Of a DNA stretch of 64,000 nt, positions 45,567-53,100 are shown in pieces (within the stretch, counting starts at the first letter, position 1; the number at the start of each line of letters is the position of its first letter). Origin of the DNA: Mycolicibacterium neoaurum VKM Ac-1815D (GTDB lineage: Bacteria; Actinomycetota; Actinomycetes; Mycobacteriales; Mycobacteriaceae). The stretch spans positions 2,604,001 to 2,668,000 of the forward strand of contig NC_023036.2 in NCBI RefSeq assembly GCF_000317305.3. Direction: 5' to 3'. The notes below the pieces were generated by a model, which saw only the letters and a program-made list of their open reading frames with translations, did no database searches and was not told where the DNA came from. Both the position numbers and the translations under genes were made by a program.

Positions 45567-48190
45567 TGGTTGTACAAACAGAGATGACGGCACGCGCCGA
45601 GGACGTGCTCGCCGGTTACCGGAGCCGCCGCGCCCAACAGGCGTTGTTCGACGTCCGGGGCACCGTCGGCAACGGCTTCGACGAGTTCGTCGACGCCGCA
45701 GGTGCGATCCGGCCCGCCTGGCAGGAGCTGGCCGAATGCGTGGCCGAGCGGGGCCGCGACGGGCTGGACCGACTGCGGGTGACCGTGCGCAACCTCGTCG
45801 ACGACGACGGCATCACCTACGTGCACGTCGACAAGAGCGCCGCGGACACCGCCCCGGACGGTGGCGTGGCCGAGCCGTGGCACCTGGACGCGCTGCCGCT
45901 GCTGATCTCCACCGCCGATTGGGATGTCCTGGAAGCCGGCCTGGTGCAACGGTCGCGCCTGCTCGATGCGGTGCTCACCGACCTCTACAGCGCGCGCGTC
46001 TCCCTCACCAGCGGGGTGCTGCCCCCGCAACTGCTCTTCGCTCACCCCGCGTACGTGCGTGCCGCCCACGGCATCGAGGTACCTGGCAGGCATCAGCTGT
46101 TCCTGCACGGCTGTGATGTCAGTCGCGCCGCCGACGGCAGTTTCCGGGCCAATGCCGACTGGACCCAGGCGCCCTCCGGTGCGGGCTATGCGCTCGCGGG
46201 TCGTCGTGTCATCGCCCATGCCGCCCCGGACTTGTATGAGCGCATCGCCCCGCGGCCGGCCTCCCCGTGGGCGCAGGCACTGCGGCTGGCGCTCATCGAC
46301 GCGGCGCCCGAGGCCGCCGAGGAACCCGTGGTCGTCGTGCTCAGTCCGGGCGCGCATTCCGAGACGGCTTTCGACCAGGCCTATCTGGCGAGTGTTCTCG
46401 GCTTCCCGTTGGTGGAGAGTGCCGACCTGGTGGTGCGCGACGGAAAACTGTGGATGCGTTCGCTGGGCACCCTCAAACGCGTCGACGTGGTGCTGCGCCG
46501 AGTCGACGCCGACTATGTGGATCCGCTGGACCTGCGTGCCGACTCCCGGCTCGGGGTGGTCGGGCTGGTCGAGGTGCTGCGCCGCGGCGCGGCGACCGTC
46601 GTCAACACGCTCGGCAGCGGCATCCTGGAGAGCCCCGGGCTGATGCGCTTCCTGCCCGAGCTGGCCGAACTTCTGACCGGCGAGACCCCGCAGCTGGCGT
46701 CACCGCAGATGTACTGGGGCGGCATCGATGTCGAGCGCTCGCATCTGCTGACCCAATTGTCGAGGCTGCTGATCAAACCGGTCACCGGGGGCAAGACCAT
46801 CGTCGGTCCGGCGTTGTCGGTGTCGGCCCGCGAACAGCTCGCCGCCCGCATCGGCGCGAACCCGTGGCAGTGGGTCGGCCAGGAACTGCCGGAATTCTCT
46901 TCGGCACCCACCGATTTCCTGCCCGGTGGGGTGTCCGCGGCCGATGTCGGCATGCGACTGTTCACGGTGGCCCAACGCGGCGGCTACGCCCCGATGATGG
47001 GCGGGCTGGGTTTCCTGCCCGCGCCCGGGAACGCCGCATACACCCTGGATACTGTTGCAGCCAAGGATGTCTGGGTCCGCACACCGGACCGCGCCAAGGC
47101 GGTCCCGACGCCCTCGGTGGACCTGCCGGTCATGACGCCGAGCCCCACCAGGGCGGTCAGCTCGCCGCGCGTGCTGTCGGACTTCTTCTGGCTGGGCCGC
47201 TACGCCGAACGCGCCGAGAACATGGCGCGGCTGCTGACCGTCACCCGCGAGCGCTACCACGAGTACCGATACCGGCAGGATATGGCCGAAAGTCAGTGTG
47301 TGCCGGTCCTGTTGGCCGCCATCGGGGTGATCACCGGCACCGACACCGGCTCCGGTGGCGACGATCACGAGGCCATTGCGGTCGCACCGAGCACACTGTG
47401 GTCGCTGACCGCCGACCGTCGCCGCCCGGGATCGCTGGCCCAATCGGTCGAACGGCTTGGGCTGGCGGCCCGCGGCGTGCGTGACCAGATGTCCAACGAC
47501 ACCTGGATGGTGCTGGCCGCGGTGGAGCGCGCCGTCGGATCCCGGGCCCGCCAGCCGGAGTCGCAGGCCGCCGGCGATGCCTACCTGCTGACCGCCCACA
47601 CCCAGACACTGGCGGGCATGCTCGCCCTGTCCGGGATGGCGGCCGAGTCGATGGTCCAGGATGTCGGCTGGACGGTGATGGACATCGGCAAGCGCATCGA
47701 GCGCAGTCTGGGGCTGACCGCGTTGCTGCGCGCGACCATGACGGCGGTGCGGGCCCCCGGGGCCGCTCAGACCGTCACCGAGTCGATGCTGGTGGCGTGT
47801 GAGTCATCGGTCATCTACCGACGCCGGATGCTGGGCAAGGTCAGCGTCGCCGCGGTGGCGGATCTGGTGCTCTTCGACGCCGAGAACCCGCGCTCGTTGA
47901 TCTATCAGTTCGACCGGCTGCACGATGGGCTGCGGCGGCTGCCGTCGTCATCGGGTTCGTCACGCCCGGAACGGTTGGCCGACGAGATCACCGCGCGGCT
48001 GCGCCGGGTCGATCCGGACGACCTGGAGCTGGTCGCCGCCGACGGCACCCACGCCGAGTTGGCCGATCTGCTCGACGGCCTGCACGCCGACCTGCGTGAG
48101 CTGTCCAGCCTGATCACCGCCGCGCATCTCTCGCTGCCGACCGGCATGCAACCGTTGTGGGGTCCCGACGAGCGGAGGCAGCTACCGTGA
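45566..48190 (+). CDS. Circularly permuted ATP-grasp / alpha-E domain protein (Rv2567 type)
   Basis: An 874-residue protein: a circularly permuted ATP-grasp domain (about residues 60-500; LTDLYSARVSLTSGVLPPQLLFAHPAYVRA, then GIDVERSHLL and LLIKPVTGGKTIVGP) joined to an alpha-E helical domain (about 532-865, beginning SPRVLSDFFWLGRYAERAENMARLL). Usually these are two adjacent genes, here one. ATP-grasp enzymes form amide bonds through acyl phosphates; substrate unknown. It overlaps the DUF2126 gene stop by 1 nt (TGATG) and the next transglutaminase gene by 4 nt, so three genes are one translational unit. Confidence 0.9.
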   Translation: MVVQTEMTARAEDVLAGYRSRRAQQALFDVRGTVGNGFDEFVDAAGAIRPAWQELAECVAERGRDGLDRLRVTVRNLVDDDGITYVHVDKSAADTAPDGGVAEPWHLDALPLLISTADWDVLEAGLVQRSRLLDAVLTDLYSARVSLTSGVLPPQLLFAHPAYVRAAHGIEVPGRHQLFLHGCDVSRAADGSFRANADWTQAPSGAGYALAGRRVIAHAAPDLYERIAPRPASPWAQALRLALIDAAPEAAEEPVVVVLSPGAHSETAFDQAYLASVLGFPLVESADLVVRDGKLWMRSLGTLKRVDVVLRRVDADYVDPLDLRADSRLGVVGLVEVLRRGAATVVNTLGSGILESPGLMRFLPELAELLTGETPQLASPQMYWGGIDVERSHLLTQLSRLLIKPVTGGKTIVGPALSVSAREQLAARIGANPWQWVGQELPEFSSAPTDFLPGGVSAADVGMRLFTVAQRGGYAPMMGGLGFLPAPGNAAYTLDTVAAKDVWVRTPDRAKAVPTPSVDLPVMTPSPTRAVSSPRVLSDFFWLGRYAERAENMARLLTVTRERYHEYRYRQDMAESQCVPVLLAAIGVITGTDTGSGGDDHEAIAVAPSTLWSLTADRRRPGSLAQSVERLGLAARGVRDQMSNDTWMVLAAVERAVGSRARQPESQAAGDAYLLTAHTQTLAGMLALSGMAAESMVQDVGWTVMDIGKRIERSLGLTALLRATMTAVRAPGAAQTVTESMLVACESSVIYRRRMLGKVSVAAVADLVLFDAENPRSLIYQFDRLHDGLRRLPSSSGSSRPERLADEITARLRRVDPDDLELVAADGTHAELADLLDGLHADLRELSSLITAAHLSLPTGMQPLWGPDERRQLP

Positions 48191-49074
48191 CGCAGGCAGC
48201 CACCCGGCGCTACGAGATCACCCACCGCACCACCTACCGGTATTCCGACGTCGTCACCGGTTCGTACGGCCGCGGTTACCTCACGCCCCGCGAGCTGCCG
48301 GGCCAGCGGCGGCTGTCCCACGAACTGCTGATCGAGCCGGAGGCCGCGGACAGCTCGATCAGCCGGGACGCCTACGGCAACACCAGCTCCTACTTCCACG
48401 TCACCGAACCGCATCGCACCCTCACCGTCACCGGTCACTCGCTGGTGGAGGTGGATCCGCCGGCACCGGACCTCTACGAGGGGCCTGCCGCGCGCGCACC
48501 GTGGGAGATATCGCGCCCCGTCGGCCCCGACGGGGCGCTGGCCTGCGAGTTCACTCTGGATCTCGCGCCCCCGGAGATCACCGACGAGGTCCGCGCCTAC
48601 GCGGCACCCAGTTTCGTTCCGGAACGACCGCTGATCGAGGTCCTGCGTGACCTGAACTCGCGGATCTTCCGCGATTTCACCTACCGGTCGGGCTCGACGA
48701 CCATCTCGACCGGGGTGGCCGAGGTGTTGGCCGCTCGTGAGGGGGTGTGCCAGGACTTCGCCCGCCTGGCCATCGCATGCCTGCGGGCCAATGGCCTGGC
48801 CGCCAGCTACGTGTCCGGATACCTGGCCACCGACCCGCCCCCGGGCAAGGAACGCATGATCGGCGTCGACGCCACCCATGCCTGGGCATCGGTGTGGACG
48901 CCGCAGAACCAGTGGCTGGGACTGGACCCCACCAACGACCAACTGGTCGACGAGCGCTATGTGGTGGTCGGCTTCGGCAGGGACTACGCCGACGTGCCGC
49001 CGCTGCGCGGGATCATCTACACCGAATCGGAGAGTAGCGTTATCGAAGTCTCAGTCGATGTGGCGCCGAACTGA
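48187..49074 (+). CDS. Transglutaminase-like protease family protein
   Basis: A 295-residue protein: bacterial transglutaminase-like N-terminal domain (RYEITHRTTYRYSDVVTGSYGRGYLTPREL) and papain-fold core with Cys 188 (GVCQDFARLAIACLRANG), His 231 (DATHAWASVW) and Asp 247 (LGLDPTND), so the triad is complete. It may cut or form isopeptide or amide bonds on the product of the neighbouring ATP-grasp enzyme. GTG start overlaps the previous stop (GTGA). Confidence 0.9.
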   Translation: MTQAATRRYEITHRTTYRYSDVVTGSYGRGYLTPRELPGQRRLSHELLIEPEAADSSISRDAYGNTSSYFHVTEPHRTLTVTGHSLVEVDPPAPDLYEGPAARAPWEISRPVGPDGALACEFTLDLAPPEITDEVRAYAAPSFVPERPLIEVLRDLNSRIFRDFTYRSGSTTISTGVAEVLAAREGVCQDFARLAIACLRANGLAASYVSGYLATDPPPGKERMIGVDATHAWASVWTPQNQWLGLDPTNDQLVDERYVVVGFGRDYADVPPLRGIIYTESESSVIEVSVDVAPN

Positions 49075-49145
49075 CTCCCTGATGGTTTAGGCGTTCGCCG
49101 CAGCGGGCACCAGCTAGCGGCCGTGCGAAACAGGGGAGAGCGTAC

Positions 49146-50207
49146 ATGCGGGATTTCAATTGTCCGAAATGTGGACAGCGACTGGCTTTCGAGAACTCGA
49201 AATGCCTGTCCTGCGGTTCGTCGTTGGGCTTCTCGCTCGATGATATGGCCCTGCTGGTCATCGCCAGCGGTGACGAGAGCGAGCACGCCGGGGCGGTCGA
49301 TGAGCACAACTACGCGTTGTGCGCCAACCTCTATGCCGCCGAATGCAACTGGCTGGTGAAGGTCGGCGAGGGCTCCGGGCTGTGCGCATCATGCGCCTTG
49401 ACAAGAACCAGGCCCGCCGACTCCGACACCGTGGCGATGGCCGCCTTCGCCGCCGCCGAGCGCGCCAAGCGCCGGGTGATCGCCGAGCTGACCGAGCTGA
49501 AGCTGCCCGTGGTCGGCCGCGAGGACGATCCGCAGTACGGATTGGCCTTCGACCTGCTCTCCAGCGAGTTCGAGAAGGTGTTCACCGGCCACGCCGACGG
49601 GGTGATCACCCTGGATCTGGCCGAGGGCGATGATGTGCACCGTGAGCAGCTGCGGGTGTCCATGGAGGAGCCCTACCGCACTCTGCTGGGTCACTTCCGC
49701 CATGAGATCGGCCACTACTACTTCTACCGGCTGGTCAGCCCGGTTCCGGAGTATCTGGAACGGTTCAACGAGTTGTTCGGCGATCCCGACCTGGATTACC
49801 AGGCCGCGCTGGACCGGCATTACAGCGAGGGTGCGCCCAAGGGGTGGAAGAGCGATTACGTGTCGTCCTATGCCACCATGCATCCGGCCGAGGACTGGGC
49901 CGAGACGTTCGCCCACTACCTGCACATCCGGGACACCCTGGACACCGCCGCGGCGTTCGGATTGGCCCCGGCCGGAGCGACATTCGACCGACGGGTGTTG
50001 GGCCCCAGTGGTTTCGACACCATCATCGAGATGTGGCTGCCGCTGTCGTGGGCGCTGAACATGGTGAACCGGTCGATGGGCCGCGATGACCTGTACCCGT
50101 TCGTGCTGCCGCCGGCCGTGCTGGAGAAGATGCGGTTCATCCACTCCGTGATCGACGAGATCACCTCGTCGCCGGACAAGCTGGCCGCGGTGGGCGGCGC
50201 GGCCTGA
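49146..50207 (+). CDS. Zinc-ribbon, HExxH putative metallopeptidase
   Basis: A 353-residue protein. The first 40 residues are a zinc ribbon (CPKC, then CLSC, with a further CASC at about 80); the remainder has HEIGHYYFYRL at residues 186-190, a zincin site, and a later SYATMHPAEDWAETFAHYLHI that can supply the third ligand. It belongs to the bacterial zinc-ribbon/peptidase family (Rv2568c type). It follows the transglutaminase gene by 71 nt in the same direction; in M. tuberculosis, as I recall, the equivalent genes are also neighbours. Possibly removes or recycles what the ligases attach. Confidence 0.85.
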   Translation: MRDFNCPKCGQRLAFENSKCLSCGSSLGFSLDDMALLVIASGDESEHAGAVDEHNYALCANLYAAECNWLVKVGEGSGLCASCALTRTRPADSDTVAMAAFAAAERAKRRVIAELTELKLPVVGREDDPQYGLAFDLLSSEFEKVFTGHADGVITLDLAEGDDVHREQLRVSMEEPYRTLLGHFRHEIGHYYFYRLVSPVPEYLERFNELFGDPDLDYQAALDRHYSEGAPKGWKSDYVSSYATMHPAEDWAETFAHYLHIRDTLDTAAAFGLAPAGATFDRRVLGPSGFDTIIEMWLPLSWALNMVNRSMGRDDLYPFVLPPAVLEKMRFIHSVIDEITSSPDKLAAVGGAA

Positions 50208-50340
50208 CCGCCGAGCAGGCTGCAGGCCGTCGCGGTCAGGGCCTCGGTCGCCGGGCGGGGATCGCCGAGCAGGTCGACGAACGCACCCAGCTCCGGTCGA
50301 TGCGCGGCCAGCGCATGGATCTCGTCCTCTCCTGAGGAGG
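50208..50340 (-). pseudogene. Possible gene remnant on the minus strand
   Basis: Read on the minus strand, about 45 codons have strong mycobacterial codon bias and read EDEIHALAAHRPELG then AFVDLLGDPRPATEALTATA. No start, no stop before the neighbouring gene and no recognised family. It may be the stump of a gene truncated when the accessory block to its right was acquired. Confidence 0.25.
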
Positions 50341-50448
50341 TGCACCGTCGTCGATCATCAAGCGATGCATCGACGGGCAAACGGGCCGCTCTGAACGCGT
50401 GGCTAAGTGTGATGTCAGCTAAGCCCGCCGACAAACGAGATGGGCTCA

Positions 50449-50467
50449 CCCCGGACTGAGTCCGGGG
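50449..50467. terminator. Strong GC hairpin flanked by short direct repeats
   Basis: CCCCGGACT-G-AGTCCGGGG is an exact 9-bp inverted repeat. GGGCTCACC stands on both sides (50442-50450 and 50478-50486). It lies about 240 nt after the peptidase gene in a stretch of 500 nt without a convincing gene. It could terminate transcription or mark a recombination edge. Confidence 0.5.
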
Positions 50468-50491
50468 CTTACGCCCGGGGCTCACCGAATT

Positions 50492-50526
50492 CGGCATCTG
50501 CTCGTAACTACGATCCGGCATCTGCT
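50492..50526 (+). repeat. 11-bp direct repeat, 24-bp period
   Basis: CGGCATCTGCT occurs at 50492-50502 and again at 50516-50526. Together with the hairpin at 50449 it makes a repeat-rich zone between core genes and the accessory block. Confidence 0.55.
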
Positions 50527-50612
50527 TTTCACTCGGTGGCTCGATCCGTGTGCTTGCCGACCGGTGCGTGTGAGCATGTCGCGAGACGCCGGCGCCCGCG
50601 CCTTCCTATTGC

Positions 50613-50630
50613 GGTTGACGTGTCAATCAG
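50613..50630. promoter_or_regulatory. 18-bp shared motif, copy 1
   Basis: GGTTGACGTGTCAATCAG, followed by the AT-rich GTAATTAT. It differs at two bases from the copy at 54433. TTGAC-GT-GTCAA is an inverted repeat. It lies 79 nt before the ATG of the 50709 gene, where a promoter or operator is expected. Confidence 0.6.
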
Positions 50631-50708
50631 GTAATTATGGTTGATCTACGCACAGCTGTCGGGGAGGTAGCGGTTGTGTGAGTGGTGGGGTCAAGGGGGG
50701 CCGCGACC

Positions 50709-51341
50709 ATGAATACGGTGTTGTGTGACGCACGGGTGACGCCCGATGGGTCGGTCGTGGTGATCCAGGATGTCGGAGCCCGCGGACTCGGGAGCGTCTA
50801 TCTGGACGGCGATACGCCGGTCGAAGATCGGGTCGGGCCCGTGCATGCGCTGTGGGTACGCACGATGAGTGTGCACGAAGTGGAGCTCCTCGGCGCGGGG
50901 GTTCGTGTGCGAGTGCTGGTCGGCGCGGACACGGGCGGGCTCGGCACGCTGGTGTTCCGTGGAGCGCTCACGGTGGGAAGTGGAGTGCTGGCGATCGGCG
51001 ACGCACGCAGCCCGGATCGTCAGCTTCTGTTCGGGGCGCCCGCCACACTGCATGTCAGTGTTCTCGTTGAGAACAGCATGGGCACAGTCCATTTCACTCA
51101 TCCGCCGGAGGACTATCCGGTATCTGGCCCATCCGATATCGCTGTTCTCATTGCGGACAATCCGGGCTTCAATCACGCGGTGTGCAACACGACGTTTGGG
51201 CGTCAGTGGTTTCGGCGATTGCCAGATCTTCTTTGTTCCTGGCGCAATCCTGCTCGACTGAGCGCCATGATCGGTCACGGCATCGCTCCATCAGGGCGCG
51301 GTGAATTCCGGGGTGTGTGCCATGGTGGGTGGCGGAAGTGA
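50709..51341 (+). CDS. Protein of unknown family, beta-rich
   Basis: A 210-residue protein beginning MNTVLCDARVTPDGSVVVIQDV. The first 140 residues alternate hydrophobic and Gly/Val-rich beta-like stretches (LGAGVRVRVLVGADTGGLGTLVF, GDARSPDRQLLFGAP); the last 70 are less regular, with lower GC than surrounding genes. No signal peptide, membrane helix or known motif. I see no clear ribosome site (GGGGGG-like bases stand 10 nt upstream). The opposite strand is also open but lacks codon bias. Begins the accessory block, under the motif at 50613. Confidence 0.5.
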   Translation: MNTVLCDARVTPDGSVVVIQDVGARGLGSVYLDGDTPVEDRVGPVHALWVRTMSVHEVELLGAGVRVRVLVGADTGGLGTLVFRGALTVGSGVLAIGDARSPDRQLLFGAPATLHVSVLVENSMGTVHFTHPPEDYPVSGPSDIAVLIADNPGFNHAVCNTTFGRQWFRRLPDLLCSWRNPARLSAMIGHGIAPSGRGEFRGVCHGGWRK

Positions 51342-51565
51342 AATCCGGTCACCCGGCGTTCTGGCTGTCGGTGGACCTGTCAAAGCACCGGCTTTCCTTC
51401 ATTCGTCGACGGCATCATGGCGCACAACGGCGTACAAGACCCGGTCTGCGCACGCCGAGCGCCGAGTGGTCGCAGACGACACGCCTGACGAACGCTGACT
51501 TTGAGCCCGGCACCCAGAATCTCTTCGACGCCGAGGCGGGCGGTGGCCAAGGACCGGAGACCGCG

Positions 51566-51946
51566 ATGTCGTACGACGTGGAACAGCTGCAACCCCGTGG
51601 GATCTCGGTCGAGACCGCAACGGCTGGGAACGGGCTGGTGATCCGGGTGGCCGGTGTGGTGGACATGCTGACCGCGCAAATCTTGGTCGAGCGCCTCGAC
51701 CTGGCGCTGGCCACCGCGCCGTCGACATTGATCGTCGATCTCACCGAAGTTGAATTCTTCGCGGCCGCAGGTATCGCGGCGGTGGTCCATGCGCACCGTA
51801 TCGCCGGCCATGCCTGCGGTCTCGCAGTGGTGGCCGACAGCTATGTCGTACTTCGACCGATCACGTTGTCTAACGCCGACCAGGAAGTGAACCTCTGCGC
51901 GTCGATGCGGGATGCGTTCATGTTGCTTGACATAACAGTCGATTAG
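51566..51946 (+). CDS. STAS-domain protein (anti-sigma factor antagonist type)
   Basis: A 126-residue single STAS domain: GLVIRVAGVVDMLTAQILVERLDLAL, then LIVDLTEVEFFAAAGIAAVVHAHRIA. In anti-anti-sigma factors the second segment normally reads xFxDSxG, with a phosphorylated serine; here the residues before Gly 69 are all alanine (66-68), so control by a SpoIIAB-type kinase seems lost. ATG 51566 is preferred to an opening at 51317, because the domain starts there and GGAG lies about 9 bases upstream. No anti-sigma kinase is encoded nearby. Confidence 0.75.
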   Translation: MSYDVEQLQPRGISVETATAGNGLVIRVAGVVDMLTAQILVERLDLALATAPSTLIVDLTEVEFFAAAGIAAVVHAHRIAGHACGLAVVADSYVVLRPITLSNADQEVNLCASMRDAFMLLDITVD

Positions 51947-51986
51947 CTATGTCGGACGGTCCACAGAGACTATCGGCTCGGCGGAG

Positions 51987-53063
51987 GTGTCGTCGTTGAT
52001 CTGGTGGTTGGTTGTCGCGTCGCCGCGGGTACGGATTCTGTTCAACGCAGGGTGGGCGTTGCTGTGGTCGGTTGGATATGGCGCGGCAACACTGGTGCCG
52101 CTCGGGGCGCACGGCGTGGGGTGGTGGCTGGCGATAGTCGGGGTCTCGGTGCTTCTCGCCGTTGCCGTCGCGGCGGTGACCGCATGGTCCTCGCGTCGGT
52201 TCGGCGCGAGCACCGAGGCGGTGCTCAGTAGGTTGACTGCCGATCAGCGCCGGCAGGTTGCCCGGGTGTGGAGACGCGGACCAGCGCCGGCCGATCCGGT
52301 GGTGCTGACCGCCGCGCTATGCCTGTACGACATCGTGGAATCGTCCCGACAAGCAACCCGACGGTCACGGATCGTCGCTGGGTTCCTGATAGGCGCCGGG
52401 GTGGTGATGATCCTTGTAGGCGCGGCGCTGAGCAAGTTCCGAACCCTTCCGGCCTCAGGGCCGGTGCTCGTGGCGCTCGCGGTGGTTATTGCTGTGCTCG
52501 GCGCGAGTGCTCTCGGGGCGCGTCGGCGGCGGCCGCGGTTGGCGCAGTTGCGTGCGGCGGCGCAGTCTGATCCTGAGGTGGCTGTGGCTGTTGCGCAGGC
52601 CGACCCGGCGACGGTGACCAGAGCGCACCGTCTGCGCTGGGCCATCGCCATCTTTGCCGTCGTCGGAGTGTGGACAAGCGCGATTCAAATCGGTGTCTGG
52701 ATGAGCCCGCACCGCGCAGGTTGCCGAGCAGTCACCGCCGTCGTCGGCGAGGTCTACCACAACCGCTACGTCCTGTTGCGAGCCGACGCGGTCAAACCTG
52801 GCGGTCCGGCGCTGTCTCAGTTTCATGAAATCTCAGATTTCCTGCGTCGCAAAGCGGATGGTGACTACGACGCCGATATCGCGATACACCTGGAGCGGAT
52901 CGCTGTCCTCGCCGCTCAGGCCGTGGGCGTCGTCGAACGGGCCCGTCAGCCCGAGAATGCGACTTCACCGGATGCGCTCGCGGACAATCGGCACGCCTAC
53001 CTCGTCCTGCTCAATGCTCTCGTGGACGAGGAGGAAGCAGCCCAGGAGCGGTGCCGACGTTGA
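51987..53063 (+). CDS. Five-helix membrane protein of unknown family
   Basis: A 358-residue protein (GTG 51987) or 355 from TTG 51996, which has GGAGG 8 bases upstream and may be the real start. Helices at about 15-36, 42-66, 128-147, 157-177 and 217-237; a cytoplasmic loop (70-127) with RLTADQRRQVARVWRRG, an Ala-rich charged segment (180-216), and a C-terminal domain of about 115 residues with two Cys-adjacent Arg stretches. It follows the STAS gene by 40 nt and converges on the WhiA-like gene. No known family recognised; may sense or transduce a membrane signal. Confidence 0.6.
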   Translation: MSSLIWWLVVASPRVRILFNAGWALLWSVGYGAATLVPLGAHGVGWWLAIVGVSVLLAVAVAAVTAWSSRRFGASTEAVLSRLTADQRRQVARVWRRGPAPADPVVLTAALCLYDIVESSRQATRRSRIVAGFLIGAGVVMILVGAALSKFRTLPASGPVLVALAVVIAVLGASALGARRRRPRLAQLRAAAQSDPEVAVAVAQADPATVTRAHRLRWAIAIFAVVGVWTSAIQIGVWMSPHRAGCRAVTAVVGEVYHNRYVLLRADAVKPGGPALSQFHEISDFLRRKADGDYDADIAIHLERIAVLAAQAVGVVERARQPENATSPDALADNRHAYLVLLNALVDEEEAAQERCRR

Positions 53064-53082
53064 CAATCGAGCAGGGGAGTGT

Positions 53083-53099
53083 CGCCGGCATCACCGGCG
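53083..53099. terminator. Hairpin between convergent genes
   Basis: CGCCGG-CATCA-CCGGCG, an exact 6-bp stem with a 5-base loop, fills the 37-nt gap between the membrane protein gene and the WhiA-like gene. No U-tract. Likely a two-way terminator. Confidence 0.6.
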
Positions 53100-53100
53100 G

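Noticed and set aside
45902..47599. Long alternative frames within the ATP-grasp/alpha-E gene
   Set aside because: All are shadows of the continuous 874-residue frame that carries the recognised domains.
50691..51278. Minus-strand gene opposite the unknown 50709 gene
   Set aside because: His/Arg-rich composition and lack of codon bias; the + strand frame reads as the better protein.
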